Source: UBA3478 sp038134285 (GTDB lineage: Bacteria; Bacteroidota; Bacteroidia; Flavobacteriales; Flavobacteriaceae). Taken from it: a DNA stretch of 29,119 nt. The position numbers and the translations under genes were made by a program. Below the pieces are notes generated by a model. It did not search any database, was not told the DNA's origin, and saw only the letters and a program-made list of their open reading frames with translations. Where the stretch lies: contig JAYPUW010000012.1 in NCBI GenBank assembly GCA_038134285.1, positions 1-29,119 of the forward strand, given 5' to 3'. Shown here in pieces: positions 1-7,267 of the stretch. Position 1 is the first letter of the stretch. Every line of letters begins with the position of its first letter.

Positions 1-392
1 AAGAAACTGTCGATAAAATGATGAAAGGAATCAGAGAAAATAATTTTGAAGCCTTTTCTGAGGTGATGTCAGATGATATTCAAATTACTATGGGGGATTC
101 AAGTCTTGGGGAATTTTACGAGTTTTCTAAAGAATCCTTTGAAGAGGCTACAGGTGCTATCAAATGGAACTCTACCTCGGAATCAGATTTTAATTATACT
201 TTCTCCCCTGATATGAATAGTGTAGTTGTAACCCATAAATCTGATGGAAGTTATACTATTGATTCTTTGGACGAGGTAACTTACACAACTAGAGCGTCAC
301 ATGTTTTCACGCGAACTGATGATGGATGGAAGCTTCTTCACTCTCATTGGTCCCCAAGAAAAGGCGGACAGGGTATTCCTGATAGAGAATAA
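1..392 (+). CDS. NTF2/SnoaL-like domain protein, 5'-partial
   Basis: This is the C-terminal part of a small NTF2-fold (SnoaL/DUF4440-like) protein. The reading frame is open to the window edge: codons before the ATG at 18 read E-T-V-D-K and continue without a stop, so the true start lies outside the window. The visible 124+ residues show the usual pattern: an N-terminal helix (KGIRENNFEAFSEVMSDD), a strand with D-I-Q-I-T, and a C-terminal strand pair ending HVFTRTDDGWKLLHSHWS, typical of the family's last two strands. Such proteins are often small-molecule-binding or isomerase-like, but no catalytic residue can be assigned. It converges on the operon at 504-2149, whose two lipoproteins have the same fold, so local duplication is possible. 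Family fold is fairly sure; function unknown. Confidence 0.75.
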   Translation, partial: ETVDKMMKGIRENNFEAFSEVMSDDIQITMGDSSLGEFYEFSKESFEEATGAIKWNSTSESDFNYTFSPDMNSVVVTHKSDGSYTIDSLDEVTYTTRASHVFTRTDDGWKLLHSHWSPRKGGQGIPDRE

Positions 393-394
393 TT

Positions 395-428
395 AAAAAA
401 GCGAATCAATAATTGATTCGCTTTTTTT
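395..428. terminator. Bidirectional intrinsic terminator
   Basis: A perfect 9-bp stem (401-409 with 413-421, 3-nt loop) is flanked by six A on the left and seven T on the right. It can therefore terminate transcription in both directions. It sits between two convergent genes, 3 nt after the stop at 392 and 76 nt beyond the stop of the leftward operon. Confidence 0.92.
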
Positions 429-503
429 GACAATTATAATTTCTTGATTGAAAACCGGATTTTATTCCATCAAGTCATTGCTATAAATCTTTAGAATGGT
501 TTC

Positions 504-1037
504 TTAATCTTTCGGAGATTTAACAAAACCGTTCATTGCAACAATTTTACCATCTGCAATCTGAAATGCATCCATCCAGTCAAGCTTTTGAGTATTGCCA
601 TCGGGTGTTTCGATGTCTGCGGTATCCCACATTAAAACCCATTCATCTCCATTTTCACCAATAACAGATATGCTGACACCCACAGAATAGTTTTTCAATG
701 TGATCTGGGTAAAATTGGCTTCCATGAAATTCATCAAGGCCTCTTTGCCTTGTATTGTTGCTCCGTCCTCCATGTAGAAAACAGCATTTTCATCTACTAA
801 ATCACTGACCATTTCAAAATCTTTAGAGATCATGCCTTGATGCATCTTTTCGATTAATAAAATATTTTTGGGATCTCCAATTTTAAAATTGTCTGTATAA
901 GTAGGTTTAAACAATTTATCAATTCGAACTGACTCAGCTTTTGGTATTGCAACTGACTCAGCTTTTGGTAGTTCCGTTTCTTGATTTTTGCATGAGATAA
1001 ATGTGACAATCAATGCAAGGGTTAATAGTTTTTTCAT
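504..1037 (-). CDS. NTF2/SnoaL-like lipoprotein
   Basis: The 177-aa protein begins with a lipoprotein signal (MKKLLTLALIVTFISC, lipid-accepting Cys16). A linker with two 8-residue copies (PKAESVAI, PKAESVRI) follows, then an NTF2-like domain from about residue 55. The domain shows the family's layout: IEKMHQGMISKDFEMVSDLVDENAVF, then GKEALMNFMEANF, then strands ending in D-A-F-Q-I-A-D-G-K-I. This resembles ketosteroid-isomerase-like ligand-binding proteins, but catalytic residues are not evident. It is the last gene of a leftward operon, 18 nt after the DUF2892 gene, and is followed by the terminator at 395-428. The fold is well supported; the ligand is unknown. Confidence 0.85.
   Translation of the reverse strand: MKKLLTLALIVTFISCKNQETELPKAESVAIPKAESVRIDKLFKPTYTDNFKIGDPKNILLIEKMHQGMISKDFEMVSDLVDENAVFYMEDGATIQGKEALMNFMEANFTQITLKNYSVGVSISVIGENGDEWVLMWDTADIETPDGNTQKLDWMDAFQIADGKIVAMNGFVKSPKD
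927..970. repeat. 24-bp period tandem duplication in lipoprotein linker
   Basis: The 20-mer aactgactcagcttttggta occurs at 927-946 and 951-970, separated by 4 nt. The period of 24 nt keeps frame and encodes the duplicated PKAESV segment just after the lipidated Cys. It looks like a recent replication-slippage duplication that lengthens the membrane tether. Confidence 0.85.
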
Positions 1038-1055
1038 TGGTTTTAATTTTTAGGG

Positions 1056-1280
1056 TTATTTACCATTTTGAATAGGTTCCGAATTAGGCATGAGTATATT
1101 GAGTATAAAATATACTGGGCAAAACTTGGTAAGCGGGCTTATTATTTGAAGCCCTGCAACTCCAACTGAAATCCATAAAAACATCAAATTCGATGTAAAT
1201 AGGGTTAGTCCAACGCTACTTAGGTATAACAGACCCACAATAGCGTCATGTGTTCTTACTTTCAAAAGATTTTCTTTCAT
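1056..1280 (-). CDS. DUF2892 (YgaP-type) inner-membrane protein
   Basis: The 74-aa protein is a DUF2892 membrane module. Two hydrophobic segments (about residues 13-30 and 33-50) are followed by the diagnostic SPLTKFCPVYFILNIL motif near the C terminus. The family is known from the transmembrane part of the rhodanese YgaP and from stand-alone proteins; its biochemical role is not established. The Cys in the KFCP motif could take part in thiol or persulfide chemistry, but this is inference. The gene is the middle member of a leftward operon (35 nt after the upstream lipoprotein, 18 nt before the next). Its start context (aaaaccaATG) is the same as that of the downstream gene. Confidence 0.85.
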   Translation of the reverse strand: MKENLLKVRTHDAIVGLLYLSSVGLTLFTSNLMFLWISVGVAGLQIISPLTKFCPVYFILNILMPNSEPIQNGK

Positions 1281-1315
1281 TGGTTTTAAAATTTATTTTT
1301 TTAAAGGGGTATTGA

Positions 1316-2149
1316 TTATTGAACAGTCCAGTCTGAAAAATTTGAAGTCCAAGATCCTATTGATGTAAGGCCCTCGTTTACCTCCACTAAACTTTCACCA
1401 ATAGCTGTATTTAACTCAGTAGAGGTACCATCAGCATTCCATAATTGGGCTAAGAAATCTTCTGATTCGAATATCCAAAGCATTCCTAGAGAATTTAAAT
1501 CTGCACCCTTTGAACTTTTAATTAAATGAACCTTTGCTCCTAAATAGGCTTGATTATATGCAGGAACTACTACTTGGGTGAAGTATTGTTCAAAATCCTC
1601 TATTGTTTTACCATTATTTAGAGAAATATTGAGTTTATGAAGGCCTATTAAACTTCCCTTCGGTAAAGCCATAGGTTCTAGGGAGTTCATCATGCCTCCT
1701 AAATCAAACCAATCTCCACCTCTAATAATTTTTCCATCTTCAAATTCAAATGAATGGTAAGAAGTTAGATTTGTTTTTTTACCGGTTCTTTTGTGAGTTG
1801 AGGTCCAAGTTCCATAGACTCGAGTACTTCCATCCGGAATACCAGTTTCAGTGTTTACTCCAGGCAACCAATAATCAGCGGTAAATTTAATATCATCATA
1901 TTCGGTATGATAACCTTTAAGTGCTGCTTTAACTTCATCGATTCCTGCCATGTCCATGCCATAAACGGGCATGTGCCACTCTATATCCGGATGTAGATAT
2001 GCAAATACGGCATCTTCATTTTTCATTTCAAATTGATTGAAATAGTCTTGAGCCAATTGAGTATTTTTCTCAAATTCAGCATTGAAAGAGTTGTTGCTGC
2101 ACGATACCAGGAGTAATGCGCAGATAATTAATGGTGTAAGATGTTTCAT
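1316..2149 (-). CDS. NTF2/SnoaL-like lipoprotein, two-part
   Basis: The 277-aa lipoprotein (lipobox LVSC, Cys17) has an N-terminal NTF2-like domain at about residues 25-155. Features include YFNQFEMKNEDAVFAYLHPDIEW, the GIDEVKAALKGY helix, and the closing strand YHSFEFEDGKIIRGGDWFD. The HPDIEW step with later acidic and aromatic residues matches SnoaL-type ligand pockets. Residues 165-277 form a second region that I do not recognise, containing VVVPAYNQAYLGAKVHLIKSS and a Trp-rich end. It could be a ferredoxin-like (dimeric alpha/beta barrel) domain, but this is a guess. It is the first gene of the leftward operon and is divergent from the HxlR regulator, which probably controls it. Confidence 0.82.
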   Translation of the reverse strand: MKHLTPLIICALLLVSCSNNSFNAEFEKNTQLAQDYFNQFEMKNEDAVFAYLHPDIEWHMPVYGMDMAGIDEVKAALKGYHTEYDDIKFTADYWLPGVNTETGIPDGSTRVYGTWTSTHKRTGKKTNLTSYHSFEFEDGKIIRGGDWFDLGGMMNSLEPMALPKGSLIGLHKLNISLNNGKTIEDFEQYFTQVVVPAYNQAYLGAKVHLIKSSKGADLNSLGMLWIFESEDFLAQLWNADGTSTELNTAIGESLVEVNEGLTSIGSWTSNFSDWTVQ

Positions 2150-2191
2150 GTTTATTTATTTAGTATTGCAATTTACAATTTAATAAAAAGT

Positions 2192-2212
2192 TTAACATTT
2201 TCAACTAGTTAA
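2192..2212. promoter_or_regulatory. Candidate HxlR operator in divergent promoter region
   Basis: The 103-bp gap between the divergent operon and the HxlR gene contains the inverted repeat TTAAC-N11-GTTAA (2192-2196 and 2208-2212). It overlaps a perfect 8-bp palindrome AACTAGTT (2203-2210). It lies just upstream of the -7-like box at 2219-2226, where a bound regulator could act on both transcription units. HxlR proteins usually bind such repeats next to their own gene. The assignment is by position and symmetry only. Confidence 0.45.
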
Positions 2213-2218
2213 TAATGC

Positions 2219-2226
2219 TATTTTTG
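2219..2226 (+). promoter_or_regulatory. Bacteroidota -7 promoter box for HxlR gene
   Basis: TATTTTTG matches the Bacteroidota -7 consensus TAnnTTTG at every fixed position. It is 26 nt before the ATG at 2253, giving a short leader. No clear TTG -33 element is seen at the usual spacing, as expected for a promoter that a regulator modulates. Confidence 0.5.
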
Positions 2227-2252
2227 TAGTCATATCTAACACAAAATTTTTT

Positions 2253-2657
2253 ATGAATTTTCGTTCTACCTGCCCTATTTCTAATTTAATAGATTTAGTA
2301 GGTGATAAATGGTCAATCTTGATTATAAGAGACCTCTTTATTGGAAGAAATACATTTTCTGAGATTTTAAAATCTCCCGAAAAGATTTCTACTAATATTT
2401 TAGTTGATAGGCTTAAAAAACTTGTTAATATTGGACTAATTGATTTTTCAAGAGACCCAAATGATAAAAAGATTAAGACATATAGGTTAACATCAAAAGG
2501 AATTGATTTATACCCTGTACTAGTTGAAATGGCATTATGGTCTCGAAAGAATTTAAAGTCTCCTTTTCATCCCCTAGCAAATGAAATGTTTAAAGACATT
2601 GATTCTATTGGGGTTGAAAAGCACATTAATAAGGTTATTGAGGGCGCTAGGAGTTAG
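2253..2657 (+). CDS. HxlR-family winged-helix transcriptional regulator
   Basis: The 134-aa protein has the family signature CPISNLIDLVGDKWSILIIR (residues 7-26), a winged helix with the recognition-helix region KISTNILVDRLKKLVNIGLI, and the wing YRLTSKGIDLYPVL. The length matches the family's usual 105-140 aa. Many HxlR members (HypR, YodB) sense electrophiles or disulfide stress through a conserved N-terminal Cys. Cys7 here is at that position and is the only Cys, so redox sensing by intermolecular thiol chemistry is plausible but unproven. The gene is divergent from the NTF2/DUF2892/NTF2 operon, which is its likely target. A weak GTTAG-TTTTT-CTAAC hairpin overlaps its stop codon. Confidence 0.93.
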   Translation: MNFRSTCPISNLIDLVGDKWSILIIRDLFIGRNTFSEILKSPEKISTNILVDRLKKLVNIGLIDFSRDPNDKKIKTYRLTSKGIDLYPVLVEMALWSRKNLKSPFHPLANEMFKDIDSIGVEKHINKVIEGARS

Positions 2658-2814
2658 TTTTTCTAACATTATCTTTCTAAAAGATCCATTGGGGTTTAGT
2701 TCAAATACGAAGGTCCTGCTAGGCTTTAACAAATTCTTTCTTCTTTCGTCTCAGAAGTAGGGTCATGGTTTGTACCTTCAATTGGAAATTTTTTGACTAC
2801 AACATCCTAAGACA

Positions 2815-3363
2815 ATGAGAATCTTTTCTGCTCTATTTGCTTCGCTCTTGCTCATTTCAATGACCTCATGCGAATCTGAAATGACCTTACAACGCTATTT
2901 CTATAAGGCTCAAGAAAATAATGAGTTTATGATCATTGAATTGCCTGCCAGTATTCTTGGTTCGTCTTTGGATGAGCTCAGCGAAAAGCAACGTGAAACC
3001 GTGGCCTCAGTCCGCAAGGTCAGTGCACTCATCTACCGCGATTCGACTAAAAGTGATTTCCTTAAAGAACAGCGTAGAATCATTAACGAATTTCTAGATC
3101 GCGATGGATTCGAACCTTTGTTCGCAGCGCGCATGAACGATGAGGCTCAGGTGTCTATTCAGGTGCAGGGTGCTATTGACCGGATTGATGAGGCTGTTTT
3201 CTTTGGATATGCTGATGATCAAGGATTTATTTTAGCTAGGGTTTTAGGCAATAAGATGAATCCGGCTGCTTTCATGGAGTTAGCCACCACACTAGAAGAA
3301 AGCCAATTTGAAGCCTTGACTCAAGGCTTGCTGAAAGACGTTTTAGGAGAAGAAGAGCTCTAG
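2815..3363 (+). CDS. DUF4252 lipoprotein
   Basis: The 182-aa lipoprotein (lipobox MTSC, Cys19) belongs to DUF4252, a family centred on Bacteroidota. Typical elements are seen: an N-terminal ELPASILGSSL segment, a helix FLDRDGFEPLFAARMNDEAQVSI, a strand pair around DEAVFFGYADDQGFILARVLGN, and a final helix. The family has no known function; members are secreted and often lie beside sigma factors or transporters. It begins a rightward unit with an ABC exporter 27 nt downstream. Composition is less AT-rich than that of the genes on its left. Confidence 0.83.
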   Translation: MRIFSALFASLLLISMTSCESEMTLQRYFYKAQENNEFMIIELPASILGSSLDELSEKQRETVASVRKVSALIYRDSTKSDFLKEQRRIINEFLDRDGFEPLFAARMNDEAQVSIQVQGAIDRIDEAVFFGYADDQGFILARVLGNKMNPAAFMELATTLEESQFEALTQGLLKDVLGEEEL

Positions 3364-3390
3364 TTCTGCGCAAGAAGATATATTTGAAGC

Positions 3391-4284
3391 ATGCCAAAAG
3401 TCTTACTCAAAGCCCATAATCTATCTAAACACTTCGGAAAACTCAAAGCCGTTTCTGATTTGAGTTTTAGTATAGAAAAGGGTGGCGTCTATGGAATTTT
3501 GGGGCCTAACGGATCGGGCAAATCAACTACTTTAGGGATTGTTCTAGGGGTGGTCAATGCCACCTCAGGGTTTTTCGAATGGTTTGGAGGAAGGGTTTCT
3601 GCTCAAGAGGCCTTAAAAAAAGTGGGTGCGATCATTGAACGCCCTAACTTCTATCCATATATGAGCGCTAGGGCAAACCTAGAATTGGTATGCCTAATTA
3701 AACAGGCTCCTATATCTGGGGTCGATGTATGTCTTGCCCAGGTGGGACTATTAGATCGGGCAGAGGATAAATTCTCGACCTTTTCTTTAGGGATGAAACA
3801 GCGACTCGCCATAGCATCAGCCTTGCTCAGTAATCCAGAAATTTTAATTCTAGACGAACCCACCAATGGACTTGACCCTCAAGGAATTCATCAAATAAGA
3901 GGACTCATTCAAGACATTGCAGCAAGAGGCACCACCATCTTACTGGCATCACATTTACTAGATGAGGTAGAGAAGGTCTGCAATCAAGTGATCATTCTTC
4001 AGAAAGGTCAATGCATTTTCAGAGGATCAGTCAAGGAAATGGCTGAACAGGGGAGTTATATGCTCATCGGAAGTGAAGACCTAGACCATTTAAAAGCTAC
4101 TGCGCAATCTATTGAAGCCATTAATGTAGTAGGGGTTCAAGAGGGTAAGCTAAAAATCACGGCTGCGCTTTCACCTACAGAGATCAATCAGCTTTTTACG
4201 GGCCAATCGATCACGCTGAGTCACATTAGTAGTCACCATAAACGACTCGAAGAGCTGTTCCTTGAAATTACACATAGCTTATGA
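3391..4284 (+). CDS. ABC-2 type transporter, ATP-binding subunit
   Basis: The 297-aa ATPase energises export by the adjacent permease. Visible motifs are Walker A GPNGSGKST (about residues 39-47), signature FSLGMKQR, Walker B ILILDEPTNGLDP with the D-loop, and the H-loop ASHLLDEV. The C-terminal 80 residues form the extra domain seen in NatA/BcrA/GldA-like exporters. The stop overlaps the next start as ATGA (4281-4284), which signals translational coupling with the permease. The substrate cannot be read from sequence. Candidates in Bacteroidota include peptides, lipids and gliding-machinery components. A GldA identity is not supported without the gldFG neighbours. Confidence 0.93.
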   Translation: MPKVLLKAHNLSKHFGKLKAVSDLSFSIEKGGVYGILGPNGSGKSTTLGIVLGVVNATSGFFEWFGGRVSAQEALKKVGAIIERPNFYPYMSARANLELVCLIKQAPISGVDVCLAQVGLLDRAEDKFSTFSLGMKQRLAIASALLSNPEILILDEPTNGLDPQGIHQIRGLIQDIAARGTTILLASHLLDEVEKVCNQVIILQKGQCIFRGSVKEMAEQGSYMLIGSEDLDHLKATAQSIEAINVVGVQEGKLKITAALSPTEINQLFTGQSITLSHISSHHKRLEELFLEITHSL

Positions 4285-5144
4285 GCCGTCTATTTCTTAT
4301 TGAGTATCACAAGCTTGTAAAAAGTAGATCTAGCGTGCTATTGATTATCGCTTATTTCTTCTTTTTGACCTTAATCGCTGCCATTGCAGCGATCAAATTT
4401 GACATCGGCCCCATACAGTTTCATTTGGCTGAACAAGGGATCTTTAATTTCCCTTTTATCTGGCACTTCAACACCTTTATTGCTGCCTTTTTCAAGCTTT
4501 TTTTGGCTGTTGTGATTGTCTCAATGGTGTCAAATGAATACAGTAATCGAACGCTGAAGCAGAATCTGATAGACGGCCTTTCGAAAAAAGAATTCATTGC
4601 CTCGAAGCTTATTATGGTCGTGGTCTTCTCGGCCCTATCGACCCTATTTGTTGCTCTGATTTCAGTCATTCTAGGTGGCATCTATTCAGACTATACGGAG
4701 TGGAGCCTAATTGTGCTAGACTTGCAGTTTTTAGGCCTTTACTTCTTAAAACTAATCGGATTCTTTAGCCTTTGTTTGTTTTTAGGAATACTGATCAAAC
4801 GCTCAGCCTTTGCACTGGGAGTACTCATTGTTGTGGCGATTGCAGAGCAAATAGCCTTTGGCATAGGCGGAGAGCTCCTATACGAATTCATGACCTTTGA
4901 AGAGAAATCCGATGCCTTTGCCTTGGCCCAAGAGATCAAATCATACTTTCCGTTGCAAGCCTCTTTCAACCTTATTCACGAGCCCTTCACACGCCTAAGC
5001 GCCGTTCAGTCGGTTGTAAAAGAATTGGGTGAAAGTATGGAATTAGACTATTACACCAGCGCCAAAGAAATTGGCCTGGCTTCACTCTATGCCTTTTTAT
5101 ACATCTGGGGCAGTTACAAGCTTATTCAGAGAAGAGATCTTTAA
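4281..5144 (+). CDS. ABC-2 type transporter permease
   Basis: The 287-aa integral membrane protein has about six hydrophobic segments (around residues 17-37, 65-85, 115-135, 150-170, 175-195 and 265-283). Between TM2 and TM3 is the cytoplasmic NEYSNRTLKQNLIDGLSKKEF stretch, typical of ABC-2 permeases where it contacts the ATPase. A long extracytoplasmic loop separates the last two segments. It overlaps the ATPase gene by 4 nt and is followed after 38 nt by a DUF2490 gene. One copy would give a homodimeric permease with two ATPase subunits. Substrate unknown. Confidence 0.9.
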   Translation: MSRLFLIEYHKLVKSRSSVLLIIAYFFFLTLIAAIAAIKFDIGPIQFHLAEQGIFNFPFIWHFNTFIAAFFKLFLAVVIVSMVSNEYSNRTLKQNLIDGLSKKEFIASKLIMVVVFSALSTLFVALISVILGGIYSDYTEWSLIVLDLQFLGLYFLKLIGFFSLCLFLGILIKRSAFALGVLIVVAIAEQIAFGIGGELLYEFMTFEEKSDAFALAQEIKSYFPLQASFNLIHEPFTRLSAVQSVVKELGESMELDYYTSAKEIGLASLYAFLYIWGSYKLIQRRDL

Positions 5145-5182
5145 AATTGCGTAAGTTCATAGGATAAAACTCATATGGTGCA

Positions 5183-5833
5183 ATGAACAAATTCCTCTTT
5201 CTTATCCTCTTTTTTCCTTTAGTAGTGACTGCTCAAGAAAGCGAGTTAGGAAACTGGTGGACTTTCATCGGGAACAAGAAACTTAATTCAAAGTTTGATT
5301 GGCATCATGAATTGCAACACCGCAATTATAACTTTATAGGAGATCTTGAACAGCTCCTTCTTCGCACCGGGATTGGATATAATCTTTCAAACCAGAATAA
5401 CAATCTTTTAGTGGGATACGGATTCATTCGAAGCGAACCTTATCTTGAGGGTATAAATGAAAAGGATCGGATTGATGAGCACCGGATTTATGAGCAGTTC
5501 ATCCATAAGCAATCGTTCAGCCGATTCGCATTGCAACACCGAATTAGATTTGAACAACGATTCATCGAGAATGACTTTAGAATGAGATTTCGGTATGCTT
5601 TAGCAGCTAGCATACCTCTAAATTTTAAAGGGTCACCTTCACGCTTTAGTCTCTCTTCTTACAATGAGATTTTTCTCAACACCTCTGATAATACATTCGA
5701 TAGAAATCGCATTTATGCGGGTATAGGATATACATTCAGCGGGCACCTGCGCAGTGAAGTGGGTCTAATGAATCAGTCTACGTCATCGACTAGCAGAAAT
5801 CAATTCGTTATTTCGACTTTCTTAGGTTTTTAG
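5183..5833 (+). CDS. DUF2490 outer-membrane beta-barrel-like protein
   Basis: The 216-aa protein has a cleavable signal peptide (MNKFLFLILFFPLVVTAQ) and a DUF2490 domain. It shows alternating amphipathic strands, an early GNWWTF motif, a W-H-H-E-L-Q-H-R strand, paired EHRIYEQF / RFALQHRIRFEQRF strands and a C-terminal Phe (STFLGF). DUF2490 proteins are predicted small outer-membrane barrels of unknown function. It is the last gene of the block begun by the DUF4252 lipoprotein. A second DUF2490 protein lies at 10148-10789, but the two share little beyond family features. Confidence 0.85.
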   Translation: MNKFLFLILFFPLVVTAQESELGNWWTFIGNKKLNSKFDWHHELQHRNYNFIGDLEQLLLRTGIGYNLSNQNNNLLVGYGFIRSEPYLEGINEKDRIDEHRIYEQFIHKQSFSRFALQHRIRFEQRFIENDFRMRFRYALAASIPLNFKGSPSRFSLSSYNEIFLNTSDNTFDRNRIYAGIGYTFSGHLRSEVGLMNQSTSSTSRNQFVISTFLGF

Positions 5834-5853
5834 ATAAACCACAGCCGTTATCT

Positions 5854-5890
5854 AAGGGGGGCTATTCTCCTTTTAGTTGCTTTTTAATTT
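5854..5890. terminator. Possible intrinsic terminator between convergent genes
   Basis: A 6-bp stem with one G-T pair (AAGGGG 5854-5859, CTCCTT 5867-5872, 7-nt loop) is followed by a T-rich run (TTTAGTTGCTTTTT). It lies 20 nt after the stop of the DUF2490 gene and before the convergent MFS gene. The stem is short, so the call is tentative. Confidence 0.4.
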
Positions 5891-5952
5891 TATAGAATGC
5901 CAAAAAAGCCATTGGATTCTATAACCAAATTTATAATTGCCCGACAACTATC

Positions 5953-7206
5953 TCATTTAAATTCTTCAACCTTAAGGTCTAATTTTCTAAAACTTGGAGA
6001 ACATAATGAGGTGGTTACAACTGTAATTAAGGTCATTGTTCCTCCAAAAATAACTGCTGGAACGGTACCCATGAGTTTGGCTGTCAAACCGCTCTCAAAC
6101 GCACCCAATTCGTTTGAGGACCCCACAAACATTGAATTTACTGAGGCTACTCTACCTCTCATATTATCAGGTGTTTTTAGTTGTAAAATGGTTTGTCTAA
6201 TTACCATTGAGAACCCATCAGTTAATCCGCTAACGAAGAGCGCCAAAAGTGATATCCAAAAAATATTTGATAAGCCAAATAAAATTATTGATAAACCAAA
6301 TCCAAATACGGCAATCAGAAGCTTTTTCCCAGCATTTTTGCTAATGGGTATATATGCAGTAATAACCATAGTAAGAAACGCGCCTACAGCAGGTGCGGCT
6401 CTCAACAATCCGAATCCTTCAGAACCTACTTTAAGTATGTCTTGTGCAAATACAGGAAGTAATGCCACTGCTCCTCCAAATAAGACAGCTACCATGTCTA
6501 AACTTAATGCACCCAATATTGCCTTTGTTTTAAAAACAAAATGAAGTCCTTCCTTTAAGCTATTGATTATTGATTCTCCAATTTTTGGATTTAAAACAGG
6601 TTTTCTCTCAATTGCGATTCCTAGCAGGAATGATAAAACTGTTAGTATCATTACAATAAATAATGATTGGTGAACTCCAATCCAGTTTATCGTGAATCCT
6701 GCAATGGCTGGTCCTAGAATAGATGCCATTTGCCAGGTTGAGCTGCTCCATGTGGCTGCATTAGGGTAATCTTTTTTTGGAACTATAAGTGCTATTAAAG
6801 AAAAAATAGTTGGACCGAAAAAAGCCCTTAAGAGACCTCCTAGAAATACTAAGCCGTAAATCGAAAATAAGATATGGTTCTGGCTCCAAGAATTCGCAAT
6901 AAACGCACTAGACAAAAGAAAAAAGCCGAAACTTACTATTGAAAATAAAAAGATAATCCAAAGTAAAAGATTCCGCTTTTCTTTTTGATCTACTATATGT
7001 CCTGCAAAAAGCGCTATACTTAGTGCTGGTATAATTTCCACTAAACCTATAATACCTAAAGAAAAAGGATCTTTGGTTAAGGAGTATACCTTCCATTCAA
7101 TTATAATAAACTGCATAGACCATCCTAAGACAAGAAAGAATCTTAGAAGCAGAAAAATTTTAAACTCCTTAAATCTTAATGAAGAATAAGGATCTACACC
7201 TTTCAT
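5953..7206 (-). CDS. MFS transporter, EntS/MFS_3-like exporter
   Basis: The 417-aa protein has about 12 hydrophobic segments and the MFS motif A between TM2 and TM3 (AGHIVDQKEKRN, with the D and basic residues in place). A second related loop occurs after the central hydrophilic stretch (ERKPVLNPKIGESIINSLKEGL). The GLTDGFSMVIRQTILQLKTPDNMRGRVASVNSMF segment in the C-terminal half is characteristic of the MFS_3 group that includes the siderophore exporter EntS. The substrate is unknown, and no siderophore genes are nearby. It lies 61 nt downstream of the phosphoesterase gene on the same strand, so the two may be co-transcribed. A long open frame on the opposite strand (5897-6544) is its antisense shadow. 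Confidence 0.92.
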   Translation of the reverse strand: MKGVDPYSSLRFKEFKIFLLLRFFLVLGWSMQFIIIEWKVYSLTKDPFSLGIIGLVEIIPALSIALFAGHIVDQKEKRNLLLWIIFLFSIVSFGFFLLSSAFIANSWSQNHILFSIYGLVFLGGLLRAFFGPTIFSLIALIVPKKDYPNAATWSSSTWQMASILGPAIAGFTINWIGVHQSLFIVMILTVLSFLLGIAIERKPVLNPKIGESIINSLKEGLHFVFKTKAILGALSLDMVAVLFGGAVALLPVFAQDILKVGSEGFGLLRAAPAVGAFLTMVITAYIPISKNAGKKLLIAVFGFGLSIILFGLSNIFWISLLALFVSGLTDGFSMVIRQTILQLKTPDNMRGRVASVNSMFVGSSNELGAFESGLTAKLMGTVPAVIFGGTMTLITVVTTSLCSPSFRKLDLKVEEFK

Positions 7207-7267
7207 TTAAGCTCAACAAAATTATTCATTTGTGAAAATCAATTTTAGTGAATAAGCATCAATAAAT

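Noticed and set aside
3391..5144. Gliding-motility exporter GldA/GldFG
   Set aside because: The ATPase resembles the wider NatA/GldA group, but there is one ordinary ABC-2 permease and no GldG-type partner.
5897..6544. 215-codon open frame on the plus strand
   Set aside because: It is antisense to the MFS transporter, whose 12-TM pattern and motif A are clear. The frame has no recognisable domain and low-complexity Asn/Pro/Thr content.
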